A stretch of 16,345 nucleotides of DNA from Gemmatimonadaceae bacterium. GTDB taxonomy: Bacteria > Gemmatimonadota > Gemmatimonadetes > Gemmatimonadales > Gemmatimonadaceae. The stretch's first letter is position 1, and each line of letters begins with the position of its first letter. Positions 8,116 to 14,912 of this stretch are shown one piece after another. The position numbers and the translations under genes are program-made. The stretch lies in contig JACCRL010000123.1 of assembly GCA_013813605.1 (NCBI GenBank), positions 1-16,345 on the forward strand. Direction: 5' to 3'. The notes under the pieces are model-generated. The model saw only the letters and a list, made by a program, of their open reading frames with translations, did not search any database and was not told where the DNA came from.

Positions 8116-8134
8116 GCGCGAAAGCTATTCGCGC
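8116..8134. repeat. Perfect 7-bp inverted repeat between moaA and mdh
   Basis: GCGCGAA and TTCGCGC flank a 5-nt loop. The hairpin lies 36 nt after the moaA stop and 30 nt before the mdh start. No T-run follows on either strand, so it is not a canonical terminator. A weak promoter candidate for mdh on the minus strand, TTGCTC (8145-8150) and TAGCTT (8122-8127) with a 17-bp spacer, has its -10 in the loop. The repeat could therefore be an operator or an inefficient terminator. Confidence 0.35.
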
Positions 8135-8170
8135 GAGTGACGCGGAGCAATCAGCGCGGGGTGAGTATTC

Positions 8171-9154
8171 TCAGCCGCCAACCTGCGAGAGGGCGCGCAG
8201 GCCGCCGACATTCATTTGCAGCAGCTGGTGCGCGGCGGGCTTGGTCACCAGCGCCGCGCGGACTGCCGGCTCGAGTGACATACCGGCGCGGAGAAGTGTG
8301 CGCAAATCTGTCTCCTGATCCCCGAACAGACAGGTGCGCAGCTTTCCGTCGGCGGTGAGGCGAACACGGTTACAGGTCTCGCAGTAAGTGTGAGTCATCG
8401 GGGTGATCACGCCCACTGTTCCCCGCGCGCCCGAAAAAGCAAAGTAGCGCGCCGGGCCGTTGCCTCTCTCCGGTCCGCTGACTGCCGAAAGCCGGCCAAC
8501 CTCCGCCAGTCTCGCGATGATTTCGTCGGACGGAACGACGTGGTCCCACGTGACGTCCCTCATTTCGCCGACGGGCATGAGCTCGATGAATCGCACGTGC
8601 CAGGGCCGATCGACTGTGAGCCGTGCGAAATCCGCGATCTCGTCATCGTTGATTCCCCTCATCACCACCATGTTGATCTTGATCGGACCAAGGCCCGCAT
8701 CCTCCGCGGCTGTCGCCGCCGCAACGGGATCGAAGGGGAGGCGGCGGCGGGAAATGGCGTGAATGCGATCGGGCCGAAGCGAATCCGCGCTCATGTTGAT
8801 GCGGTCGAGTCCGCTCTCCTTCAACAGGCGCGCAACCGCGGCGAGGCGCACGCCGTTCGTGGAGAGGGAGATGTCCTCGATCCCGCGGACGTCCCTGATC
8901 ATCCCGACGAGCTTGTGCAGCTCCGGCCTGAGTGTCGGCTCGCCGCCTGAAATACGAACCTTTCGCAATCCCAGCTGAGCCAGCTGCCGAACCACTTCGG
9001 CGATTTCCTCGTAGGAAAGAATCTCCGCCTTCGGCAGCCAGTCGAGTCCTTCCGCCGGCATGCAATAGCGACATCGGAAGTTGCACCTGTCGGTGACCGA
9101 GATACGGAGGTAGTCGATGTGCCTGCCGAATCCGTCGCGGAGAATCGGCGTCAC
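8171..9154 (-). CDS. moaA: GTP 3',8-cyclase (MoaA), radical SAM
   Basis: MoaA converts GTP to 3',8-cyclo-GTP, the first step of molybdenum cofactor synthesis, working with MoaC (not in this window). The 327-residue protein shows the radical-SAM cluster Cys24, Cys28 and Cys31 (CNFRCRYCM) and the SAM-binding SGGEPTLR (69-76). The C-terminal cluster Cys258, Cys261 and Cys275 (YCETCNRVRLTADGKLRTC) is specific to MoaA. It ends in VGG, the C-terminal Gly-Gly tail known in this family. The start is a GTG overlapping the moaE stop as GTGA, with GAAGG about 7 nt upstream. The frame is open a further 40 codons upstream, but those lie inside moaE. In SADSL the usual leucine of SLDSL is alanine, a minor variant. 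Last gene of an apparent moaD-moaE-moaA unit. Confidence 0.96.
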   Translation of the reverse strand: MTPILRDGFGRHIDYLRISVTDRCNFRCRYCMPAEGLDWLPKAEILSYEEIAEVVRQLAQLGLRKVRISGGEPTLRPELHKLVGMIRDVRGIEDISLSTNGVRLAAVARLLKESGLDRINMSADSLRPDRIHAISRRRLPFDPVAAATAAEDAGLGPIKINMVVMRGINDDEIADFARLTVDRPWHVRFIELMPVGEMRDVTWDHVVPSDEIIARLAEVGRLSAVSGPERGNGPARYFAFSGARGTVGVITPMTHTYCETCNRVRLTADGKLRTCLFGDQETDLRTLLRAGMSLEPAVRAALVTKPAAHQLLQMNVGGLRALSQVGG

Positions 9155-9591
9155 GGGGCCACCTTCTCGGACCGCGGCGCGGGATCCACCCAGTCTCGGC
9201 TTCCGTCGGCGTAATGCTCGCGCTTCCAGATCGGCACCCGGGTCTTGATCTCTTCGATCACCCAGCGCGTGCAATCCATCGCTGGGCCGCGATGGGCGTG
9301 CGAAGCGGCGATGGCGACGCTGGTTTCCATCAGCTGCAGCATCCCGACGCGGTGCTCGACAACGAGAAAATCGACGCCGAACTTCTCGCCCGCTTCGCGC
9401 GCTATCCGCTCCAGCTCGCCTTCCGCCATTGCCACGTAAGAAGCGTAGTCAATTGCAGTTACGGCTCTCCCGTCATTCGTCTCCCGGACTGTGCCGATGA
9501 ATAGCGCCGTTGCCCCCGAGCGCGGCGTCGCGACTTCAGCGAGCAGGTCCGCCGGCTGGATGACCCGATCAACGAGCGCGGCTCGAATCAT
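9151..9591 (-). CDS. moaE: Molybdopterin synthase catalytic (large) subunit MoaE
   Basis: With MoaD, MoaE adds two sulfurs to cyclic pyranopterin monophosphate to form molybdopterin. In 146 residues it shows FIGTVRETNDG (31-41, with Arg36), EHRVG (79-83) and SHAHRG (97-102). The catalytic lysine region IKTRVPIWKRE has Lys116 and Lys123 at the spacing of E. coli Lys119 and Lys126. The short tail after WVDP is ordinary. The ATG overlaps the moaD stop as ATGA. GGAGG abuts the ATG and is also part of the moaD Gly-Gly codons, so this gene is probably translated by coupling to moaD. The stop overlaps the moaA start. Confidence 0.95.
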   Translation of the reverse strand: MIRAALVDRVIQPADLLAEVATPRSGATALFIGTVRETNDGRAVTAIDYASYVAMAEGELERIAREAGEKFGVDFLVVEHRVGMLQLMETSVAIAASHAHRGPAMDCTRWVIEEIKTRVPIWKREHYADGSRDWVDPAPRSEKVAP

Positions 9592-9833
9592 CCTCCAGCG
9601 ACCGGCGGAATCAGTGCAAGCTCGTCCGAGGCAGCGATTGGGTCGCTGGCGTTTGCAAACCGCCTGTTCACCGCGACGAGAGCTGTTTCGGGGATTCCGC
9701 CCCCGCGAGGAAGGGATCTGACGCTGGTGAGAAGATCTCGCACGGTAGCGCGGTCCGGGACGCTGACCGTCATCCGTGACTGGCCGAGGAGATCGGCGTA
9801 TGAGGCGAATAGTTGAACAGCAACAGTGGCCAT
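9588..9833 (-). CDS. moaD: Molybdopterin synthase sulfur-carrier (small) subunit MoaD
   Basis: MoaD is a ubiquitin-fold protein that carries sulfur as a thiocarboxylate on its C-terminal glycine. The 81 residues fit the family. The opening VAVQLFASYADLLG, the central TVRDLLTSV and VNRRFA, and the ending DELALIPPVAGG with terminal Gly80-Gly81 are all diagnostic. The ATG has only a weak GGA about 6 nt upstream. The gene begins 27 nt after the stop of the HU-family gene, so the two probably share a transcript. The adjoining moaE encodes its partner. Confidence 0.95.
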   Translation of the reverse strand: MATVAVQLFASYADLLGQSRMTVSVPDRATVRDLLTSVRSLPRGGGIPETALVAVNRRFANASDPIAASDELALIPPVAGG

Positions 9834-9860
9834 CGGGGTCCGGCTTGGGCTGCTAAGTCC

Positions 9861-10181
9861 TTATGCCTCAGACATCTGCGACACGTCTACGCCGGCGACG
9901 AGCGCGCGCAGCTCCTTGGAGGGCTTGAACACGGGCACCGGCCGCGCTGATACCTCGACCGGTGATCCGGTACGGGGATTACGGGCCATCCGCGTCTTGC
10001 GATTGCGAATCTTGAAGGTCCCAAACCCGCGGACCTCGATGTTCTCCTGGGTCTGCAGCGATTCCTTTATCGCGTCGAGAAAGGCGTCGACGACGCGAGC
10101 GCAGTCCTTCTTCGAAATCATCGGACCAGCGGTCCGTGATATCTGAGCAGTGACACGCTCAACGAGGTCGGCTTTAGTCAT
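9861..10181 (-). CDS. HU/IHF-family DNA-binding protein
   Basis: This is a small nucleoid protein that bends DNA. The HU family signature runs from Gly52 to Thr71 and matches the PROSITE PS00045 pattern as I remember it at every position: GFGTF, then the basic arm with Pro69 in NPRTG, the proline that intercalates into DNA. The N-terminal helices MTKADLVERVT and KKDCARVVDAFLDAIKESL are typical. The C-terminus extends about 13 residues past the usual end (VAGVDVSQMSEA), making 106 rather than about 90. I cannot say whether it acts as HU homodimer or IHF subunit; the length and the opening TKADLVERV are IHF-alpha-like. It has its own promoter (10228-10256) and is followed closely by moaDEA. Confidence 0.93.
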   Translation of the reverse strand: MTKADLVERVTAQISRTAGPMISKKDCARVVDAFLDAIKESLQTQENIEVRGFGTFKIRNRKTRMARNPRTGSPVEVSARPVPVFKPSKELRALVAGVDVSQMSEA

Positions 10182-10227
10182 CGGTTTGTCTCACGAAGGA
10201 ACAGCTCAAACGGGCGTAAGTGCTTAG

Positions 10228-10256
10228 AAGTTATGACGTTAGTAGAATAGTGTCAA
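10228..10256 (-). promoter_or_regulatory. Sigma70-type promoter for the HU-moaDEA unit
   Basis: On the minus strand a perfect TTGACA is followed by 17 bp and TAACTT (3 of 6). The region from carA to the HU gene is unusually AT-rich. Transcription would start near 10221, about 40 nt before the HU gene ATG. It is the strongest -35 in the window and lies 12 bp past the carA stop. Confidence 0.6.
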
Positions 10257-10267
10257 GCGAGCCCAGC

Positions 10268-11389
10268 TTACCGCGGGACGCTCTTCAGGGCGCCCAGAAA
10301 CTCTCCAAACAGCGGCCGCGCATCGTGCGGACCGGGGGCTGCTTCGGGATGATATTGGACCCCGAAGACGGGCAATTCGCGGTGGCGAAGCCCCTCGATC
10401 GTGCCATCGTTCAGGTTCACGTGGGTCACTTCCAGCTTGGGGGCGCCGCTGACTCCGGACTCGCTGCCTTCGACTGAAAAGCCGTGGTTCTGCGAAGTGA
10501 TGAGGATCTGGCCCGTTTCCACCTCACGCACAGGGTGATTCCCGCCGCGATGCCCGTACGGCATCTTGGCGGTCGATCCCCCGAACGTCAGTCCGAGCAG
10601 CTGGTGCCCGAGGCAGATGCCGAACGTCGGCACCCTCTCGGCCAAGGCCCGAATGATGTCAGGGGCGTACGCAATCGCCGCGGGATCACCGGGGCCGTTC
10701 GACAGAAAAATCCCGTTCGGTTGCTCGGCAAGCGCATCGTCGGCGGGGGTGTCTGCGGGAACGACCGTGACCCGGCAATCGTTCTCGCTGAAGAGGCGGA
10801 GAATATTGCGCTTGATTCCGTAATCGTACGCAACGACGTGGTGGGTAGCCTGCGGATCGCCCCAGGTGTAGGGCTCGCGGGTGGACACGCGCGAGGCGAG
10901 GTCCAACCCTTCCATCGACGGACATGCCTCGAGTGCGGCCTTGCTCTCGGCATCTGGCTCTTCGCCCGCGCCGATCACGCCTCGCATCACCCCTACCGAC
11001 CTCAGGTGCCGAGTGAGGCGGCGGGTGTCAACTTGTTCAATGATGGGGATTTGCGCGGCAGCAAGCCAATCGGCAAGGGACCCCGTCGCGCGCCAGTTCG
11101 AGTGGGTGGCCGTTAGCTCGCGCACCACCACTCCGGCGATCTGGGCGGATCCAGACTCGGGGTCCTCCAGATTGACGCCGTAGTTACCGATTTGCGGTGC
11201 TGTCATGACGACGATCTGGCCGCTGTACGAAGGATCGGTAAACACTTCCTGGTACCCGGTCATGTTCGTCGTGAAAACGACTTCCGCTACCGCCGGCGTA
11301 CCACGCGGATCGGCTAGGCGGCCACGAAAAAGGGTTCCATCCTCGAGGAGGAGGAACCCTGGTCCCGAACCCGGAAACGCGTTAGCCAA
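10268..11389 (-). CDS. carA: Carbamoyl-phosphate synthase small (glutaminase) subunit
   Basis: CarA hydrolyses glutamine and channels ammonia to CarB for carbamoyl phosphate, the precursor of arginine and pyrimidines. In the 373-residue protein the N-terminal domain contains LEDGTLFRGR and FTTNMTGYQEVFTDPSYSGQ. The class I glutaminase domain has FLSNGPGDP, the nucleophile Cys259 in GICLGHQLLG, GGNHPV, and the His347/Glu349 pair in VQYHPEAAPGP. No ATG or GTG is available near the expected start. A TTG one base after the secG stop gives ANAFPGSGPGFLLLEDG, aligned with E. coli ALLVLEDG. No Shine-Dalgarno is visible, so it probably relies on secG translation. The partner carB is not in the window; an HU-family gene follows instead. 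Confidence 0.95.
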   Translation of the reverse strand: MANAFPGSGPGFLLLEDGTLFRGRLADPRGTPAVAEVVFTTNMTGYQEVFTDPSYSGQIVVMTAPQIGNYGVNLEDPESGSAQIAGVVVRELTATHSNWRATGSLADWLAAAQIPIIEQVDTRRLTRHLRSVGVMRGVIGAGEEPDAESKAALEACPSMEGLDLASRVSTREPYTWGDPQATHHVVAYDYGIKRNILRLFSENDCRVTVVPADTPADDALAEQPNGIFLSNGPGDPAAIAYAPDIIRALAERVPTFGICLGHQLLGLTFGGSTAKMPYGHRGGNHPVREVETGQILITSQNHGFSVEGSESGVSGAPKLEVTHVNLNDGTIEGLRHRELPVFGVQYHPEAAPGPHDARPLFGEFLGALKSVPR

Positions 11390-11390
11390 C

Positions 11391-11798
11391 TTATCGCTGT
11401 GGCGTTGAAGCAGGAGGAGTTGGCGTGCCGGTCGCAGGGGCCGTGGTCGGAGCTGCATTAGCCGGCTCGAGCGGAACTGCCGGAGTCGCAGTCGGAGGAG
11501 GCGCGGCGTTGATGGGCTGGGTACTCAGCGCTTTCTCCAAAACCGATCTTGGGGCGCGATTGCGCGTCGACATGATCTGCAGGACGAACGCGAGCCCGAG
11601 GAAGACCGCCCCTCCCCACCAACTGATCTTGGTGAGCAGATTCCCTGCCTGCCTCACGCCGATCAGCGCGTCCGGCGACGAGCTCGCGCCGCCAAAGCTC
11701 GCGGCAAGACCGCCGCCCTTCCCGCTCTGGGCGAGAATGGCGCCCACAACAAGGAAGCAATCGATCACGAGGATCGTCAACAGAATCGTGTAAATCAT
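11391..11798 (-). CDS. secG: Preprotein translocase subunit SecG
   Basis: SecG is a small auxiliary subunit of the SecYEG channel. The protein has two membrane helices, at about residues 2-24 (IYTILLTILVIDCFLVVGAIL) and 58-78 (WWGGAVFLGLAFVLQIM). Between them lies the hallmark loop QSGKGGGLAASFGGA. After helix 2 comes a Pro/Ala/Thr-rich tail of about 50 residues, which makes it 135 residues against about 75-110 in many bacteria. I chose the internal ATG rather than an upstream GTG at 11828. The family starts right at the first helix, and the predicted transcription start (about 11824) lies past that GTG. carA follows one base after its stop. Confidence 0.9.
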   Translation of the reverse strand: MIYTILLTILVIDCFLVVGAILAQSGKGGGLAASFGGASSSPDALIGVRQAGNLLTKISWWGGAVFLGLAFVLQIMSTRNRAPRSVLEKALSTQPINAAPPPTATPAVPLEPANAAPTTAPATGTPTPPASTPQR

Positions 11799-11830
11799 TG
11801 AGTTATTTGGTGTTCGGAGGCCAGCCACTC

Positions 11831-11859
11831 AATATCCACAGGCAGCGTAATGCAGTCAA
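11831..11859 (-). promoter_or_regulatory. Sigma70-type promoter for secG-carA
   Basis: On the minus strand TTGACT (5 of 6) is followed by 17 bp and GATATT (4 of 6), in the 86-bp space between tpiA and secG. The start would be near 11824, about 26 nt before the secG ATG. I see no clear terminator after tpiA, so readthrough from the glycolytic genes is also possible. Confidence 0.55.
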
Positions 11860-11884
11860 GTGAACCGTGTTCGCCGGAAGGGGC

Positions 11885-12667
11885 CTACGGAACTCCGGAG
11901 ATCCTGAGCCACGACGCGACTTCGACACTCGCCCCACCAACGAGCAAGCCATCCACCTCGGGGGCGGCGAGGAGGACACGCGCATTGCCATCGTTCACGC
12001 TGCCACCGTAAAGAATGGGAATCGCGGCGGCGCGCTCGCCGACGATGTCGTGAAGCTTCGAGCGCAGAAGCGCGTGTATTGCCGATGCATCGCCCGGCTT
12101 TGCGTTGAGGCCGGTGCCGATTGCCCACACCGGCTCGTAGGCGAGGAGCAAGTTGACAGTGGACAGATCCCGAAGGCCGGACAATCCCGCTTCGAGCTGG
12201 CCGAGAACGACGGACTCCGTCGCGCCGGCCTCCCGCTGCTCGAGCGTCTCGCCCACGCACAGCATGAACGCGAGCCCCGCGCGCTCGGCAGCGGCGCACT
12301 TCTTCGCGCACATGTCGTCGGTCTCGCCGAATACGTGTCGCCGTTCCGAGTGCCCGACGAGGACCAAACTCGCGCCGGCGTCGCGCGCCATCTCGGCCGA
12401 GATCTCGCCCGTGAACGCGCCCTTCTGGGCCCAATGAATATTCTGCGTCCCGACCCGGATGTCGGTGCGTCCGCGCACCCCAGCCGCGACCGCAGGGAGA
12501 GAAAGCGCGGGCGGGAAGACGACGATGGTGCGATCGTTTCGCGCCGCATATTCCTGCAGAAATGCGTCTACAAACGATTTCGCCTGAGCCGGACCGTTGT
12601 TCATCTTCCAGTTGGCGGCGAGAACCGGCCGCGGGAACGTCGCGGGACCGCCCGGCCGATCCGCCAT
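11885..12667 (-). CDS. tpiA: Triosephosphate isomerase
   Basis: The enzyme interconverts dihydroxyacetone phosphate and glyceraldehyde 3-phosphate. The 260-residue TIM barrel has the catalytic lysine in NWKMN (Lys21), the electrophilic His106 in VGHSERR, and the base Glu178 in AYEPVWAIGTG. The phosphate-binding segments ILYGGSVN and GLLVGGAS follow. The ATG overlaps the last base of the pgk stop (TGATG). The frame is open further into pgk but that extension is not credible. About 10 residues before FPRPVLAANWKMN look like a nonconserved tail. Third gene of gap-pgk-tpiA. Confidence 0.97.
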   Translation of the reverse strand: MADRPGGPATFPRPVLAANWKMNNGPAQAKSFVDAFLQEYAARNDRTIVVFPPALSLPAVAAGVRGRTDIRVGTQNIHWAQKGAFTGEISAEMARDAGASLVLVGHSERRHVFGETDDMCAKKCAAAERAGLAFMLCVGETLEQREAGATESVVLGQLEAGLSGLRDLSTVNLLLAYEPVWAIGTGLNAKPGDASAIHALLRSKLHDIVGERAAAIPILYGGSVNDGNARVLLAAPEVDGLLVGGASVEVASWLRISGVP

Positions 12668-13866
12668 CAGCGTGCCGCGTCCAGCGCTTCGACGCCGGGG
12701 AGCGGCTTGCCTTCCAGAAATTCCAGCGAAGCTCCTCCGCCGGTCGAGACGTGGCTCATCCGCTTGTCCAGGCCGGCCTTGGCGCAAGCCGCCGCAGAGT
12801 CTCCACCGCCCACGATCGTCGTTGCGCCGCCCTTGGTAGCGTGCGCCATCGCCAGCGCTACGGCGAGAGTACCGGCGTCGAACGGCGGCGTCTCGGAAAC
12901 GCCCATTGGCCCGTTCCAGATGACCGTGCGCGCCGAGGCGATAGCGCGCGCAAAAGACGCGGCGCTGCGTGGCCCGATGTCGAACATCGCCTCATCACGC
13001 GGAATGCCCTCACGCGGCACGTCATGCGCTGACTTTGCATCCTCGATCGAGCGCGCAACGGTCGCGTCGTGCGGGAGCGTGATGCGGGTGCCGGCGCGCG
13101 CCAGCAGATCCTTCGCCATCGCCACCCGGTCCTCCTCGACCAGGGACTTGCCGGTCTCGAGTCCCATCGCCCGATAGAACGTGCACGCCATCGCCCCACC
13201 GATCAGCAGCGCGTCCACCTTGGGCAGGAGCTTCTCGATGACGTCAATCTTGCCCGAGATCTTTGAGCCGCCGAGTATTGCCACGAACGGCCGTTCGGGC
13301 TCGTCAAGAGCGCCGCCGAGGTAATCGAGCTCGGTCTGCATTAACAGCCCCGCAACGGCCGGCCGTAGATGTTCCGCCACCCCGGCGGTGGAAGCGTGCG
13401 CGCGATGCGCAGCGCCGAACGCATCGTTGACGAAGAAGTCGCCCAGCTCGGCAAGCGCGCGCGCCAGGCGCGGATCGTTCGTTTCCTCTCCGCCGAGAAA
13501 GCGCGTGTTCTCGAGAAGCAGCATCTCGCCGTCCTCGAGCGCGCGCGTGGCCTGCAGCGCTTCGTCGGTATCCGTCGACTCGACGAAGCAGACTTTGCGG
13601 CCCGTCAGCTCGGCAAGCCTGTTTGCGACTGGAAGCAGCGAGTAGCGGAGATCGGGCTTTCCTTTCGGTCGCCCGAGATGCGAGAGCAGCACGATTCGCG
13701 CGCCGAGCTTGTGCAGCAGCTCGATGGTTGGGAGCGCGGCGCGAATCCGCGTGTCGTCGGTGATCTCGCGGTTGTCGTCCAGCGGGATGTTGAAATCGGC
13801 GCGCACGAGGGCGCGCTTCCCGCGAGCTTCCTGCTCGGTGAGATCGCGGACGTTTCGCTTCGTCAT
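12667..13866 (-). CDS. pgk: Phosphoglycerate kinase
   Basis: The enzyme transfers phosphate from 1,3-bisphosphoglycerate to ADP. The 399 residues match the monomeric bacterial form. Visible motifs are RALVRADFNIPLDD (18-31), HLGRPKGK (63-70), LLENTRF, and NDAFGAAHRAHAS. In the nucleotide domain are ILGGSKISGKIDVIEKLL, WNGPMGVSE and GGGDSAAACAKAG. The family signature DFNVP reads DFNIP here, a conservative change. The ATG lies 7 nt behind the gap stop, with only a weak GAG upstream. The final stop overlaps the tpiA start, so the two are translationally linked. Confidence 0.97.
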   Translation of the reverse strand: MTKRNVRDLTEQEARGKRALVRADFNIPLDDNREITDDTRIRAALPTIELLHKLGARIVLLSHLGRPKGKPDLRYSLLPVANRLAELTGRKVCFVESTDTDEALQATRALEDGEMLLLENTRFLGGEETNDPRLARALAELGDFFVNDAFGAAHRAHASTAGVAEHLRPAVAGLLMQTELDYLGGALDEPERPFVAILGGSKISGKIDVIEKLLPKVDALLIGGAMACTFYRAMGLETGKSLVEEDRVAMAKDLLARAGTRITLPHDATVARSIEDAKSAHDVPREGIPRDEAMFDIGPRSAASFARAIASARTVIWNGPMGVSETPPFDAGTLAVALAMAHATKGGATTIVGGGDSAAACAKAGLDKRMSHVSTGGGASLEFLEGKPLPGVEALDAAR

Positions 13867-13873
13867 GGCCCGC

Positions 13874-14893
13874 TCAGGCTAGCCGCGTGCCCATGAACCG
13901 CAGCATGTCCACGCAGCGGCAGGCATAACCCCACTCGTTGTCGTACCACCCGGAGACGGTGACAAGCGTACCGTCAACGACGCTCGTGCTCTTCGCGTCG
14001 AGGATGCACGAATGCGGATCGCCGATGTAATCGGAGGACACAAGCTCTTCCTCGGAGTACTTGAGAATCCCCTCCAGCGGTCCGGCGCCGGCGGCAGTAC
14101 GGAAAGCGGCATTGACGGCGTCGACGGTGACGGCTGACTTTTCGACTTCGACGGTGAGGACAGTGAACGACACGTCGGGTGTGGGCACCCTGATCGACGA
14201 GCCGTCGATCTTGCCCTTCACTTCCGGAATCACGAGCGACGTTGCCTTCGCCGCGCCGGTTGTCGTCGGTATCATCGACAGCGCCGCCGCGCGCGCGCGC
14301 CTGAGATCCTTGTGTGGAAGGTCGAGGATCTGCTGGTCGTTGGTGTAGCTGTGAATCGTCACCATCGAGCCGTGCTTGAATCCGAAGTTGTCCCTGATGA
14401 CCTTCACCATCGGCACGAGGCAGTTGGTAGTGCAGGACGCATTGGACACCACGTGGTGCTTCGCCGTGTCGTACTTGTCGCTGTTGACGCCCATGACGAT
14501 CGTGATGTCCTCGCCCTTCGCGGGCGCGGATATAAGGACCTTCTTCGCGCCGGCCTTGATGTGCTTCCCGGCATCCGCCGCGGTAGTGAAACGGCCGCTC
14601 GACTCGAGCACGATGTCTACGGCGAGGTCTTTCCACGGCAGCGCCGACGGATCCTTCTCGGAGAACACCAGGATCTCGTCGCCGTCGACTGTGATGCTAT
14701 CCTTGCCCGCTTCGACTTCTCCCTGGTAGGTCCCGTGGACGGAGTCGTAGCGAAACAGGTGGGCAAGCGTTCGCGTGTCGGTGAGATCGTTGACGGCGAC
14801 GAAGTCGATATCGGCAATCCCCTGCTCCTTCGCTGCCCGCAGCACCTGCCGGCCGATGCGTCCGAATCCATTGATTCCAACCCGTGTTGCCAT
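13874..14893 (-). CDS. gap: Glyceraldehyde-3-phosphate dehydrogenase, NAD-type
   Basis: The enzyme oxidises and phosphorylates glyceraldehyde 3-phosphate in glycolysis. The 339-residue protein has the Rossmann motif [10 protein letters not shown] (6-15), the active-site Cys154 in SNASCTTN, and His181 in [10 protein letters not shown]. The NDLTD and LDLPHKD segments are those of the glycolytic, NAD-preferring form rather than the NADP-preferring GapB type. The C-terminal [11 protein letters not shown] is standard. The ATG is preceded by AAGGAG 10 nt upstream. The gene starts 19 nt after the comF-like gene and is followed by pgk 7 nt later. Gene order gap-pgk-tpiA suggests coordinated expression of lower glycolysis. 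Confidence 0.97.
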   Translation of the reverse strand: MATRVGINGFGRIGRQVLRAAKEQGIADIDFVAVNDLTDTRTLAHLFRYDSVHGTYQGEVEAGKDSITVDGDEILVFSEKDPSALPWKDLAVDIVLESSGRFTTAADAGKHIKAGAKKVLISAPAKGEDITIVMGVNSDKYDTAKHHVVSNASCTTNCLVPMVKVIRDNFGFKHGSMVTIHSYTNDQQILDLPHKDLRRARAAALSMIPTTTGAAKATSLVIPEVKGKIDGSSIRVPTPDVSFTVLTVEVEKSAVTVDAVNAAFRTAAGAGPLEGILKYSEEELVSSDYIGDPHSCILDAKSTSVVDGTLVTVSGWYDNEWGYACRCVDMLRFMGTRLA

Positions 14894-14903
14894 TCCCTTT
14901 CAG

Positions 14904-14909
14904 CTCCTT
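14904..14909 (-). promoter_or_regulatory. Ribosome-binding site of gap
   Basis: AAGGAG on the minus strand lies 10 nt before the gap ATG, in the 19-nt space after the comF-like gene. It gives gap its own strong initiation signal inside the operon, as expected for an abundant enzyme. Confidence 0.6.
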
Positions 14910-14912
14910 CGG

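Noticed and set aside
9155..9274. 40-codon upstream extension of moaA
   Set aside because: The extension lies inside moaE; the GTG at 9154 has a ribosome-binding site and gives a typical MoaA N-terminus.
11867..13177. 436-codon plus-strand frame opposite tpiA and pgk
   Set aside because: It is an antisense shadow of two firmly identified glycolytic genes, with no motif and low-complexity sequence.
14289..14300. Alternating GC run of 12 bases in gap
   Set aside because: It encodes Arg/Ala codons of the conserved LRRARAAA segment of the enzyme; codon bias explains it better than a special DNA structure.
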